Origin: JACVRM01 sp963755085
GTDB taxonomy: Bacteria > Actinomycetota > Thermoleophilia > Gaiellales > Gaiellaceae
Reading direction: 5' to 3'
NCBI GenBank assembly: GCA_963755085.1
Contig: CAVWIN010000003.1
Coordinates: 248,001 to 312,000, forward strand
DNA length: 64,000 nucleotides
Shown here: piece after piece, positions 1 through 10,510 of the stretch
Position numbering within the stretch: position 1 is the first letter of the stretch
How the letters are laid out: each line of letters opens with the position of its first letter
Made by a program: the position numbers and the translations under genes
Notes under the pieces: model-generated
What the model was told of the DNA's origin: nothing
The model's input: only the letters and a program-made list of their open reading frames with translations
Database searches by the model: none

Positions 1-1093
1 TGACGGGCTTGAACGTCGACCCCGGCGGGTACTCGCCGGCGATCGCGCGGTTGACCATCGGGTAGTTGTCCGCCTGCGCGACGTTCGGGTTGGGCGACAG
101 CAGCCGGTTCAGCTGCTTGTGCATGTTCGGGTTCACGAACGCGCCCGGCTGGAACCCGGGCTCCGAGGCGAGCGCGAGGATGTCGCCGTTCCGCGGGTCG
201 ATCGCGACCGCGGCGCCGCCGCGCGACCAGTAGTTGTGGTTCTTGAGGGCGAGGCCCTCGCCGTAGATGATCGCGTTCTGGGCCGCCTTCTGGAGCTTGG
301 CGTCGAGCGTCAGGCGCACGGTGTCGCCGGGCGTCGGCGCCTGCGTGATCTGCAGGTCGCTGCGCGGGTGCCCGGCCGAGTCGAAGCGCGCCTGCGCGAG
401 CCCGTCGGTGCCGCGCAGGTAGTGGTCGAACGCCGACTCCACCCCGCGCTGCCCGATCTGGTCGCCGAGGTGGTAGCCCTTGAGCGTCTTCAGCTGATCC
501 TTGGTGATCTCGCCGACGTTGCCGAGGGTCTGGGGCGCGAGATCGCCCCAGGGATAGCGGCGCACCTGCGTCTCCTCGATCTTCACGCCCGGGAAGTCCG
601 TCTGGCGCTCCGAGAGGAAGGTGATCACGTCCTCGGGGACGTTGTTCTTGATCGTGATCGGCGTCAGCGGGTCGAGCTTCTGCTGCTGGAGCTTCGACAG
701 CACATCCTTGAGCGGGACGCCGAGCACGTGGGCCAGGCGCGTCATCTCGGCGTAGCGGCCCTTGTCGGGCAGGTTCGACGGCCAGATGCGGATCGACGTG
801 ACCGTGCGGTTGTCGACGAGCAGGCGCCCCTTGCGGTCGACGATCTGGCCGCGCGCGGCCTCGACGCGCACCTGGCGGAGCTGGTTGTCGCGCGCCGCGC
901 GCAGGTAGTCCTCGCCGGAGAGCACCTGCAGCGCCCAGAGGCGCAGGAAGAGCAGTGCGAACGCGGCGAGCGCGAACGCGCCCAGGATCCCGATCCGGAA
1001 CGCGAGCTGCGGCGTGAGCCGGTACGGCTCCTCGACGCGCGGGTCGCCGGGCAGGAAGGTGCGCGGCTTCGACCGGTAGCTGGTGCTAGCCAA
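1..1093 (-). CDS. mrdA: Penicillin-binding protein 2 (peptidoglycan D,D-transpeptidase), truncated by window edge
   Basis: Class B penicillin-binding protein that cross-links peptidoglycan with the Mre elongation machinery. Only the N-terminal ~364 residues are here; the rest lies before base 1. Visible: a basic N-terminus, one membrane segment at about residues 30-52, the dimerisation region, and the transpeptidase start motif PPGSTFKP, whose catalytic Ser codon is at 17-19 (residue ~359). I chose TTG at 1093 because it overlaps the mreD stop by 8 bp and the reading frame has no nearer ATG or GTG. It is the last gene of the mreB-mreC-mreD-mrdA series. The family call is firm; the start is inferred. 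Confidence 0.93.
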   Translation of the reverse strand, partial: MASTSYRSKPRTFLPGDPRVEEPYRLTPQLAFRIGILGAFALAAFALLFLRLWALQVLSGEDYLRAARDNQLRQVRVEAARGQIVDRKGRLLVDNRTVTSIRIWPSNLPDKGRYAEMTRLAHVLGVPLKDVLSKLQQQKLDPLTPITIKNNVPEDVITFLSERQTDFPGVKIEETQVRRYPWGDLAPQTLGNVGEITKDQLKTLKGYHLGDQIGQRGVESAFDHYLRGTDGLAQARFDSAGHPRSDLQITQAPTPGDTVRLTLDAKLQKAAQNAIIYGEGLALKNHNYWSRGGAAVAIDPRNGDILALASEPGFQPGAFVNPNMHKQLNRLLSPNPNVAQADNYPMVNRAIAGEYPPGSTFKPV

Positions 1094-1613
1094 CGAGCTC
1101 GACCTCGCGCGTGACCGATGCGATGAGCGTGCGGCGCGGGAACATCCAGCGGAAGAGCGCGAACAGCGGCAGCGTCAGCAGGACGTTCATGATCAGCTGC
1201 GGCCAGAGCGAGTCGAACAGCATCCAGCGCGCCGACGTGGGCTCGCCGATCGTGAACTGGAGCAGCAGGTTGCCGGCCGCCGCCAGCACTGTGACGACGG
1301 CGACGGCGAGGAACGGGGCGTGCGCACGGTCGCGGGCGGTCGTCTCGCCGTAGCGGCCGCACCAGTAGCCGACGAGCGTCAGGAGCAGCGAGGTCAGCCC
1401 GAGCGTGCCGAGCGAGACGGTGTCGAGCAGGAGCCCGGCCCAGAAGCCGGCCACCGCGCCGACGATCGAGCCGGTCAGCAGGGCGACGACGGCGACCGTG
1501 ACGAGGACGATGTCGGCCGAGCCGCTGCCGATGTGGAGCGGGGCGAACACCGCGAGCTCGAGGAGGACGGCGACGAAGACGGCGCCGAGCGCCTTGAGCA
1601 CCGCGACGGTCAC
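1086..1613 (-). CDS. mreD: Rod shape-determining membrane protein MreD
   Basis: 175-residue, very hydrophobic protein with about five membrane segments, matching MreD in length and topology. MreD is an inner-membrane part of the elongasome linking MreB/MreC to peptidoglycan synthesis. Its ATG overlaps the mreC stop by 4 bp (ATGA), implying translational coupling, and its stop overlaps the start of the PBP2 gene. MreD sequences are poorly conserved, so the call rests mainly on hydrophobic profile, size and position between mreC and the PBP2 gene. Confidence 0.9.
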   Translation of the reverse strand: MTVAVLKALGAVFVAVLLELAVFAPLHIGSGSADIVLVTVAVVALLTGSIVGAVAGFWAGLLLDTVSLGTLGLTSLLLTLVGYWCGRYGETTARDRAHAPFLAVAVVTVLAAAGNLLLQFTIGEPTSARWMLFDSLWPQLIMNVLLTLPLFALFRWMFPRRTLIASVTREVELVG

Positions 1614-2554
1614 GGCAGGCTCGGGACGGGCCCCTTGCGGAGCAGGATCACGACGTGGTCGATGCTGCCGAGGTCGGCGAACGGGGTGATGCGGACGAGC
1701 TTGAAGGGGTCGGTGTCGCTCTGGCTGACGCTGTCGACCTGCCCGACGGGAATCCAGCTCGGATAGAACGAGCCGCCCGAGATGCGCCCCGCGGTCGAGA
1801 TCACGTCGCCCGCCTGAATCACGTCCTGCTTGGACACCTGATCAATCGAGAGCGAGCCGGCGTCGGGGCCGCCACCGCGCAGGATGCCCTTGGTGCCGTT
1901 GGCCGCATCGACGATCGCAACCGCGCTCGAGCGGTCGCTGATCAGCGTGACGACCGCGGTGCTCCGCCCGACCTTGGAGATGTGGCCGAGCAGCTGGCCG
2001 GGCACGGTCGCGCTCACGACCGGGTCGTAGCGCCTGACGTGGTCGCCGCGGCCCGCCGAGACGACGATCTGCTGCTGGTAGCTGGGCAGGTCGGCGATCA
2101 CGTCCGCCCGCAGCAGCGTGTAGTCGCCCTTGACGTACGACGGCGCGGGCGCGTTGCGCGTCACCCCGCCCAGCGCGGCGGGGCCGGTGGCGGGCGGGGC
2201 GGCCGCGCGCTTCTGGAGCGCCGCGATCTTCTGCTTCAGCCGCGTGTTCTCCGAGCGCGCGGTGCGCAGGTCGTCGAACCAGCCCCACGCGTCGCGGAAC
2301 GGGCGCACGACGCGCTCGGCGCCGATCTGGAACGGCTCGAGCACGCTCGCGGCCGTGCCCTGCGCCGAGTGCAGCGGCCCGGAGTCGGCCTCGCGGAAGT
2401 ACGCCGTGGCGAGCACGAGCGAGACGAGGACGAGCGCGACGACGACGGCACGCCTTCCGAGCGACCCGCCGGAGCGGGAGCCGAACGTCGAGGAGGCGGT
2501 GCGCTGAGCCGTGGCGCCGGTCGTGGCGAGCCGGACGCTTCGATGTCGGGGCAC
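1610..2554 (-). CDS. mreC: Rod shape-determining protein MreC
   Basis: 314-residue bitopic protein. It has a basic Ser/Thr-rich cytoplasmic N-terminus, one membrane helix at about residues 36-56, a coiled-coil stretch around residues 95-115 (SENTRLKQKIAALQKRAA), and a C-terminal beta-rich periplasmic domain ending in IDHVVILLRKGP. MreC scaffolds the elongasome and contacts PBP2. The gene lies 61 bp downstream of mreB and overlaps mreD by 4 bp, so it belongs to one operon. Length and architecture are normal for the family. Confidence 0.93.
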   Translation of the reverse strand: MPRHRSVRLATTGATAQRTASSTFGSRSGGSLGRRAVVVALVLVSLVLATAYFREADSGPLHSAQGTAASVLEPFQIGAERVVRPFRDAWGWFDDLRTARSENTRLKQKIAALQKRAAAPPATGPAALGGVTRNAPAPSYVKGDYTLLRADVIADLPSYQQQIVVSAGRGDHVRRYDPVVSATVPGQLLGHISKVGRSTAVVTLISDRSSAVAIVDAANGTKGILRGGGPDAGSLSIDQVSKQDVIQAGDVISTAGRISGGSFYPSWIPVGQVDSVSQSDTDPFKLVRITPFADLGSIDHVVILLRKGPVPSLP

Positions 2555-2615
2555 GGTTTTCGAGGTTACAACAGGTCGCTGGCGGGGTTGGGTCGGCTAA
2601 CTGCGGCTTAAGGAA

Positions 2616-3683
2616 CTAGCCGCGGTAGCCGTTGCGGTAGCCGTTGCGGTGCTTGTTGCGGGCCTTGGCCGTCTTCTTCAGCTCCTCGAGCACCTCGAGG
2701 CTGCGGCCGGAGCCGACCGCCACGCACGTGAGCGGCGAGTCGGCGAGCTGCGTCGGCATGTGCGTCTCGTGGCGGAGCCGCTCGTCGAGCCCGTGGAGCA
2801 GGGCGCCGCCGCCGGCGAGCACGATGCCGCGGTCCATGATGTCGGCGGCGAGCTCGGGCGGCGTCTTGTCGAGCGTCGAGCGGATCGCGTCGATGATCTG
2901 GCTGACCGGCTCCTCGAGCGCCTCGCGAATCTCCTCGGAGTTGAGGATCACCGTCTTCGGCAGGCCGGTGAGCATGTCGCGCCCGCGCACCTCGGCCTGC
3001 ACCTCCTCGCGCATGCGGAAGGCGGAGCCGACCTCGAGCTTGATCTCCTCGGCCGTCTGCTGGCCGATCAGGAGCTTGTACTCCTTCTTGACGTGGCTGA
3101 CGATCGCCTCGTCCATCTCGTCGCCGCCGACGCGGAGGCTCTGCGAGACGACGATGCCGCCGAGCGAGATGACGGCCACCTCGGTGGTGCCGCCGCCGAC
3201 GTCGACGATCATGTTCCCCGTCGGCTCGGAGACCGGCAGGCCGGCGCCGATCGCGGCGGCCATCGGCTCCTCGATCAGGTGCGCCTCGCGCGCGCCCGCC
3301 GAGAGGGTCGCCTCCTCGACCGCCCGCTTCTCCACGCCGGTCACGCCCGACGGCACGCAGACCACCACGCGCGGGTGCGCAAAGCGGTTCTGGTGCACCT
3401 TCTGGATGAAGTGGCGGAGCATCTGCTCCGTCACGTCGAAGTCGGCGATGACGCCGTCCTTCAGCGGCCGGATCGCGGTGATCGAGCCCGGGGTGCGGCC
3501 GAGCATGCGCTTGGCCTCGACTCCCACCGCGTGGACGTCGCCGGTGCGCTGGTCGATCGCGACGACCGAGGGCTCCGACAGCACGATGCCGCGGCCGCGC
3601 ACGTACACGAGCGTATTTGCGGTGCCGAGATCGACGGCCATGTCACGGCCGCCGAAGCCACTGAGGCAGTCAAGAAACCCCAT
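2616..3683 (-). CDS. mreB: Actin-like cell shape protein MreB
   Basis: 355-residue bacterial actin that positions lateral-wall peptidoglycan synthesis. The phosphate-1 motif DLGTANTLVYV is at residues ~18-28, the phosphate-2 motif VDVGGGTTEVAV is near 160, and the adenosine motif LAGGGALLHGL is near 290. The C-terminus ends in a short NGYRNGYRG tail, which is unusual. A -10-like TAAACT at 3695-3700 lies 11 nt before the ATG, so the leader would be very short. It is the first gene of the mreBCD-mrdA operon, directly downstream of maf on the same strand. Confidence 0.97.
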   Translation of the reverse strand: MGFLDCLSGFGGRDMAVDLGTANTLVYVRGRGIVLSEPSVVAIDQRTGDVHAVGVEAKRMLGRTPGSITAIRPLKDGVIADFDVTEQMLRHFIQKVHQNRFAHPRVVVCVPSGVTGVEKRAVEEATLSAGAREAHLIEEPMAAAIGAGLPVSEPTGNMIVDVGGGTTEVAVISLGGIVVSQSLRVGGDEMDEAIVSHVKKEYKLLIGQQTAEEIKLEVGSAFRMREEVQAEVRGRDMLTGLPKTVILNSEEIREALEEPVSQIIDAIRSTLDKTPPELAADIMDRGIVLAGGGALLHGLDERLRHETHMPTQLADSPLTCVAVGSGRSLEVLEELKKTAKARNKHRNGYRNGYRG

Positions 3684-3815
3684 AGGAGCAGGCGAGTTTA
3701 CAGCGGCGCCGCCTGGCGCCTAGTGCGCGCAGCGCCCCACCGTAGCCGCGGGCTGCCTGGCCCGCTACCCGGATGTCGGCAGACCGTAGATCGCACGGAG
3801 GCCGGACGCGGACAG

Positions 3816-4409
3816 TCAGCCGAAGCCGTAGACGCCGGGGAAACGCTCGGCGAGCAATCGCACCAGGAGCGCCGCCGGCAGACCGACCACGTTCAGGTAG
3901 TCGCCCTCGACCCGTTCGACGAGCGCGGCGCCGCGCCCCTGGATCGCGTAGCCGCCCGCACGTCCCTCCCACTCGCCCGTCGGCAACGTAGGCCGCGAGG
4001 TCGGCCGGCGTCAGCGGCCGGAACGTGACCGCCGTCTTCTCGGCCTCGACCACCTCCCAGCCCGGCGTGATCAGGCAGAGGCCCGAGACCACGTGGTGCG
4101 TGTGGCCGCCGAGCGCGTCGAGCATCTCGACCGCGTCCTCGGCGTCGGCGGGCTTGCCGTAGACCCGGCCGTCGAGCCAGACGGTGGTGTCGACGCCGAG
4201 CACGGGCCGCCCATCCGCCCAGCGCGCGACCGAGCGCGCCTTCTCGCGCGCGTGCGCGCGCACGAGCTCGTGCGGGTCGGCGTCGGGCGGGTCGTCCTCC
4301 TCGTACGCGGCGCGACGACGTCGAACGGGATGCCGAGCTGCTCGAGGATCGCGCGGCGCTGCGGCGACGTGGAGGCGAGCAGCAGCGGCGGTGCCGGCGG
4401 GACGCTCAT
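3816..4409 (-). CDS. maf: Maf-family nucleoside triphosphate pyrophosphatase, broken by two compensating frameshifts
   Basis: Maf proteins hydrolyse non-canonical or modified NTPs. The N-terminus LLLASTSPQRRAILEQLGI (from 4409), the middle GVDTTVWLDGRVYGKP and the end GYAIQGRGAALVERVEGDY are all conserved but lie in different frames. One shift near 4304-4311 appears to be a missing base before the Tyr-Glu-Glu segment. A second near 3975-3980 is an extra G in a GGG run. The two cancel, giving exactly 594 nt, which equals a normal 197-residue Maf. Conservation on both sides of each break suggests sequence errors rather than decay, but raw reads are needed to decide. Confidence 0.85.
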
Positions 4410-4720
4410 GGGTGAGGTGCCAGGATGGCAGCCCGCGTCCGGCGGGCCGTGCCAGTATCAGCGGGGGCTGTCCCCCGCGCCGGGGCGGTCAAGATGAGCG
4501 GCGGCGAGGCGCGCGAGATCGCCTGGCGTTTCGCCCAGGACTGGGCCGACCTGCTCGACGGCAGTGCGCTCGTCCGCGGCTGCGACAAGACCGCGGCGAA
4601 CCGGGCGATCTGCCGCTTCCACGTCACGGGGCCGACGACGTGCGAGGTGCGCCGGCTGATCGTGTGGAAGTCCGCGCCGCACACGTACTACGCCCGCGCG
4701 CGCGGCGTCTCTTGCGGACG

Positions 4721-6656
<1,936 letters not shown>

Positions 6657-6728
6657 GGCTCTCGACGGTACCCGTGAGCCGTCGCCATGGACGAATCGGC
6701 GCTGAACCGGCCCTCGCCGGTCAGGCCC

Positions 6729-7494
6729 TCAGCGCTTGCGCGCGCGCCAGATCTCCTCGGCCGGCCACTGCGCCGCCCATGCCGGCGTGAACAGGTTGTG
6801 CCGGCTCGGCTGCGCCCCCGGGTCGCCCCGCAGCTCCACCAGGTCCTCGACCTCGAAGCCACTCGCATGGAAGAGCGCGATCCAGTCGCCGTAGCCGAGG
6901 TGGAAGTCGACCGAGTCGTCGTCCGCCCACTCGAAGCGGTGCATGCCGAAGTACGGCCGCTGGAAGCGGGTTCCGGCGGGCAGGTCGGCCTCGAGCTCGG
7001 GCATGCAGAGCACGAGCAGCGTCCCGTTCACGAGGAGGACGATGTGGCCGCCCGGGCGCAGGACGCGCGCAGCCTCGGGGATCCAGACGTACGGGTCGGC
7101 CCAGATGCTCGCGCCGTACTCGGAGACGACGAGGTCGAACGATTCATCGGCGAACGGGAGCGCCTCGGCGCTGCCGTGCACGAGCGGGAACTCGAGCCCG
7201 AACTCCTGCTGGAAGCGGCGCGCGGTCGCGAGCTGCTCCTCGGAGACGTCGATGCCGGTCACGCGGGCGCCGCGGCGTGCGAGCCGTGCGGACACGTAGG
7301 CGGTGCCGCAGCCGGATTCGAGGACGTCGCGGCCCTCGAGCTCGGGCAGCACGCGTGCCTCGGTCTCCGGAACGCTCGTGATCCCCCACGTCATCTGTGT
7401 CGTCCGCCCAGTGCCGCCGCCCGGGCTCGACGAATTCCGCGGCCCAGACGTTCCACTCGGCGCGGTTACGGGCGGCGTGCTCGCTCAGCTCCAC
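6729..7494 (-). CDS. SAM-dependent methyltransferase (class I), frameshifted near its N-terminus
   Basis: Rossmann-fold methyltransferase with motif I DVLESGCGTAYVSARLARRG, acidic motif GIDVSEEQL, ALPFADESFDLVVSEYG and RVLRPGGHIVLLVNG. The N-terminal SEHAARNRAEWNVWAAEFVEPGRR segment from GTG 7494 is in a different frame from the rest. The break is near 7396-7404, consistent with one extra base. The GTG overlaps the stop of the upstream paralogue by 10 bp. The neighbour at 7485-8252 shares the same order of motifs and the same ending (QWPxExIWxxRK), so the two arose by tandem duplication. The substrate cannot be told from sequence. Confidence 0.82.
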
Positions 7495-8252
7495 TTCCGC
7501 ACCGCCCAGATCTGCTCCATCGGCCACTGCTGCGACCACGCCGTCTGCGCCTCGTCGCGATACGTCGAGACGGCCCCCTCGGGCGGCTGCACCTCGTGGA
7601 GCCGCTCGACCGTGAGCCCATGCGCGCGGAAGAGCCGGATCCAGCCGCCCTGTGTGCGCGTGAAGGCGACCGGCTCATCCGGCTCGTCCTCCCATTCGAT
7701 CCGCCCGAGCCCGAAGTAGGGCCGGTGCAGCTCGGGGTCGACCACGTCTCCGGACCCGGGCCGCCAGCAGAGCTGCGAGAGCGGCGTCGTGTGCGAGAAG
7801 GCGAGCAGGCCGCCGGGTCGGAGCAGCCGCGCGACCTCGGGGACGGTGATGTCGGGGTCCTGGAACGTCATGGCGCCGTGGTCGCAGAAGACGACGTCGA
7901 AGCTCGCCTCCGCGAACGGCGCCTCGCCGGCGCTCGCGTGCACGAGCGGGAAGTCGACGCCCGCCTCGCCGAGCAGCCGGCGCGCATGCTCGAGCTGGCG
8001 CGCCGAGTTGTCCATGCCGACCGGCCGCGCGCCCTGCTGCGCAAGGAGAATCGACCACTGGGCCGCGCCGCAGCCGTACTCGAGCACGTCCAGGCCGGAG
8101 ACGTCGCCCAGGATGAGCAGCTCGCGCTCCGGGATCTGCCACATGCCCCAGCGCGGCTCGGGACGGCCGAGCATCTCGCGATGCCGGTCCTGGTACTCGT
8201 CGGAAAGCGCATCCCAGCGCGCGCGGTTCGTCTGCGCGTCAGGTGACGTCAT
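7485..8252 (-). CDS. SAM-dependent methyltransferase (class I), paralogue of its downstream neighbour
   Basis: 255-residue methyltransferase with motif I VLEYGCGAAQWSILLAQQG, DNSARQLEHAR, APFAEASFDVVFCDHGAM and LLRPGGLLAFSHTTP. It starts 14 bp inside the 3' end of ndk and overlaps the next methyltransferase, so ndk and both methyltransferases probably form one transcript. The C-terminal Trp-rich segment (WSQQWPMEQIWAVRKWS) is shared with the paralogue and may form part of the substrate pocket. No specific substrate is recognisable. The frame is intact, unlike its copy. Confidence 0.88.
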   Translation of the reverse strand: MTSPDAQTNRARWDALSDEYQDRHREMLGRPEPRWGMWQIPERELLILGDVSGLDVLEYGCGAAQWSILLAQQGARPVGMDNSARQLEHARRLLGEAGVDFPLVHASAGEAPFAEASFDVVFCDHGAMTFQDPDITVPEVARLLRPGGLLAFSHTTPLSQLCWRPGSGDVVDPELHRPYFGLGRIEWEDEPDEPVAFTRTQGGWIRLFRAHGLTVERLHEVQPPEGAVSTYRDEAQTAWSQQWPMEQIWAVRKWS

Positions 8253-8655
8253 TGCCGAACCAGAGAGCGATCTCGCGCTGCGCGGACTCCGGCGAGTCCG
8301 AGCCGTGCACGAGGTTGTCCGGCATCGAGAGCGCGAGGTCGCCGCGGATCGTGCCCGGCGCGGCGCCGGCCGGGTTGGTGCCGCCCATCGTCGTGCGCAC
8401 CACGGCGATCGCGCCCTCGCCCTCGAGCACGAGGGCGAGCGTCGGCGACGAGGTGATGAACGCGACGAGCTCGCCGAAGAACGGCTTCTCGGCGTGCTCG
8501 GCGTAGTGCTCGCGCGCGAGCGCGTCGTCGACCTGGACGAGCCTGGCGGCGCGGATCGTGAGCCCGCGCGCCTCGAAGCGTGCGAGGATCTCGCCAGCGA
8601 GGCGACGCTGCATCGCGTCCGGCTTGATCAGGACGAGGGTGCGTTCCGCAGCCAT
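8239..8655 (-). CDS. ndk: Nucleoside diphosphate kinase
   Basis: 138-residue enzyme that passes the gamma-phosphate of ATP to NDPs through a phosphohistidine. Signature NLVHGSDSPESAQREIALWF contains the catalytic His (about residue 115). The N-terminus ERTLVLIKPDAMQRRLAGEIL and the GTIRGDLA loop are canonical. Length is typical of bacterial Ndk. It overlaps the downstream methyltransferase by 14 bp. TAGAGT lies 9 nt before the ATG and may be the -10 element of a nearly leaderless transcript. Confidence 0.97.
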   Translation of the reverse strand: MAAERTLVLIKPDAMQRRLAGEILARFEARGLTIRAARLVQVDDALAREHYAEHAEKPFFGELVAFITSSPTLALVLEGEGAIAVVRTTMGGTNPAGAAPGTIRGDLALSMPDNLVHGSDSPESAQREIALWFGNDVT

Positions 8656-8667
8656 GAGGGCGAGACT

Positions 8668-9243
8668 CTACTGTGGCGATTCAGACGCGCGCTGAGGCGA
8701 TTCGGATGCGCGCCGCCGCCGCCGCGCGGTGGTCGTCGTCGGCGCGAACTCGATCGGCGCCGGCGTCGCGACAGGGGTTTCGCAGAGCGGGCAAATCTGC
8801 CAGAGCGGCTCGAGCGGCTGCTTGCAGCTCACGCACGCCTGCTTGAGCTTGGTCGTGCAGACGGGGCAGACGAGGAAGCTCTCCTTGACGGCGGCGCGGC
8901 AGACCGGGCAGTGCAAGTCGTACTCGGCGAGCCGCTCCTCCATCGCCTTCATCTCCAGCTCGCGCTCGCGCACCTCCTCGAGGTACTCGGGCGGCCGGAA
9001 GAGCATGTAGACGAACGCGCCGATGAAGGGCAGCGCCAGCCCGAGCACGGTCGCCATGGCGACGAGCCACGGGTCCTCGATGCGGCGGCGGGCGTCCTTG
9101 AACACCCAGTAGGCGACCGCCAGCCAGAAGACGACGACGAAGAACAGCGAGAGATTGCGAACGAGCAGCCACGTGCCCGAGTTGAAGAAGTCCCGGACCC
9201 CGGAGAAGACGCTGTCGTTCTGGGCTGCGACGAGGGCGAGCAA
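8668..9243 (-). CDS. Membrane protein with C-terminal double zinc ribbon
   Basis: 191 residues. Two membrane helices at about residues 28-47 and 62-84 form a PLDc_N-like hairpin. A charged linker (EVRERELEMKAMEERL) follows, then a cytoplasmic double zinc ribbon with the pairs CPVC, CPVC, CVSC and CPLC, and a Thr/Arg-rich tail ending in a duplicated ASESPQ. Such proteins are common in actinobacteria but have no established function. A regulatory or scaffolding role is a guess. It lies between ndk and a single-helix miniprotein, on the same strand. Confidence 0.8.
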   Translation of the reverse strand: MLALVAAQNDSVFSGVRDFFNSGTWLLVRNLSLFFVVVFWLAVAYWVFKDARRRIEDPWLVAMATVLGLALPFIGAFVYMLFRPPEYLEEVRERELEMKAMEERLAEYDLHCPVCRAAVKESFLVCPVCTTKLKQACVSCKQPLEPLWQICPLCETPVATPAPIEFAPTTTTARRRRRASESPQRASESPQ

Positions 9244-9257
9244 CGAACCTCCCGGGA

Positions 9258-9371
9258 TTAGAGCAGCAACTGCCCGACGAGGTACCCGGCGGCAAACGCG
9301 AGCCCGACGATCGCGAGCACCGCGACCACAGCGAACACGAAGACGCTCAGCCTCTCTGCGAGCGGCCTCAT
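9258..9371 (-). CDS. Single-helix membrane miniprotein (37 aa)
   Basis: Short frame with ATG at 9371 and TAA at 9258-9260. It encodes a basic N-terminus (MRPLAERLS) followed by a ~26-residue hydrophobic helix (VFVFAVVAVLAIVGLAFAAG). It sits 10 bp after the folC stop and 14 bp before the next minus-strand gene, so it fits tightly in an apparent operon. That spacing and the charge pattern support translation; no family is recognised. It could stabilise or modulate the neighbouring zinc-ribbon membrane protein, but this is speculation. Confidence 0.55.
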   Translation of the reverse strand: MRPLAERLSVFVFAVVAVLAIVGLAFAAGYLVGQLLL

Positions 9372-9381
9372 GCTACGCGGT

Positions 9382-10491
9382 CTATGCAACGGCATCGAGA
9401 TCGGCGAGAAGGTACAGCGAGCCGGTGACGAGAACCATCCCGTCGACCCCTGCCAGCTCCCGCGCCCGGGCGAGTGCAGCGCGAGGGTCGGGAACGGATT
9501 CCACCCGCGCGAAGTGTGCATCGGCGTGGGCGGCGAGGATCGGTGCGGCGAGGGCGCGGTCGCTCGTGGAGGCCGTCGCGACGAGCGTGCGGCCGAGCGG
9601 GGCGAGCTCGCGCAGGACACCGTCGACGTCCTTCTCCGCGACCAGCGAGACGACGAGAACGGCGTCGTGCCGGCCGAGCGAGCGGGCGAGGTGCGCGGCG
9701 CCGGCGGGGTTGTGCGCGCCGTCGCGCAGCTCGTGTCGCGAGCGCAGCTCGTAGCGGCCTGGCAGCACCTCCTCATCCTGGAGGGCGTCGTTCCCCACCG
9801 CGCGGCCGAGAAACGCGGCCGCGGCCACGGCGGCCACGGCGCGGTTCGGTGCCAGGCGCTCGCCGGCGGCCTGGACCGCGACGACGTGCGCGGCGCCGGC
9901 GGCGCGCGCCGCGCCTTCCCACTCCGGCTCGCCGAGCACGACCGTCGCGCCCTCGCGGACGACCGCGAGCTTCTCGGCCGCGATCGCCTCGCGGGTGTCG
10001 CCGAGCACGTCGGTGTGGTCGAGCGAGACGTTGGTCAGGACGACGACCGGCGCGTCGAGCACGTTGGTGGCGTCGAGCCGGCCGCCGAGGCCCGCCTCGA
10101 CGACGGCGACGTCGACGCCTGCGTCCGCAAACGCCGCGAGCGCCGCCGCGGTCAGCGTCTCGAACTGGGTGGCACCGGTCCGCTCGGCGGCGGCGCGCAC
10201 GCGCCCGACGGCCGCCTCGAAGTCGGCGTCGGCCCCGTCCAACTGGATCCGCTCGCTCCAGCCGCGGACGTGCGGCGAGGTGTACGCGCCGGAGCGCAGC
10301 CCCTCGCCGCGCAGCAGCGCCGCGGTCGCCCTCGTCGTGGTCGACTTGCCGTTCGTCCCGACGACGTGGATCGCGGGGTAGGCGCGCTCCGGGTGGCCGA
10401 GCTCGTCGAGCAGCGCTTGCATGCGTCCCAGCCCGAACTCGGCCGGCCATGGCGACAGCGATTCGAGCCAGGCGACTCCTGAACTGGCCAT
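9382..10491 (-). CDS. folC: Folylpolyglutamate synthase / dihydrofolate synthase
   Basis: 369-residue Mur-ligase-fold enzyme that adds glutamate to folates (and in many bacteria makes dihydrofolate). P-loop HVVGTNGKSTTTRATAALL is at residues ~45-60. YTSPHVRGWSERI, VVEAGLGGRLDATNVL and LTNVSLDHTDVLG follow, and DGAHNPAGAAHLARSLG lies in the C-terminal domain. It is somewhat shorter than the usual 400-430 residues. It lies 19 bp downstream of valS, a common valS-folC pairing. Whether it has both activities cannot be told. Confidence 0.93.
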   Translation of the reverse strand: MASSGVAWLESLSPWPAEFGLGRMQALLDELGHPERAYPAIHVVGTNGKSTTTRATAALLRGEGLRSGAYTSPHVRGWSERIQLDGADADFEAAVGRVRAAAERTGATQFETLTAAALAAFADAGVDVAVVEAGLGGRLDATNVLDAPVVVLTNVSLDHTDVLGDTREAIAAEKLAVVREGATVVLGEPEWEGAARAAGAAHVVAVQAAGERLAPNRAVAAVAAAAFLGRAVGNDALQDEEVLPGRYELRSRHELRDGAHNPAGAAHLARSLGRHDAVLVVSLVAEKDVDGVLRELAPLGRTLVATASTSDRALAAPILAAHADAHFARVESVPDPRAALARARELAGVDGMVLVTGSLYLLADLDAVA

Positions 10492-10510
10492 GGACGGCTA
10501 GGAAGAACTT

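Noticed and set aside
2649..4028. Long open frames opposite mreB and opposite many other genes (for example 26642-28393 plus, 24944-26641 plus, 33394-35514 plus).
   Set aside because: They are antisense mirrors of strongly conserved genes, with Arg/Ala/Gly-rich repetitive composition and no domain signatures, as expected in high-GC DNA.
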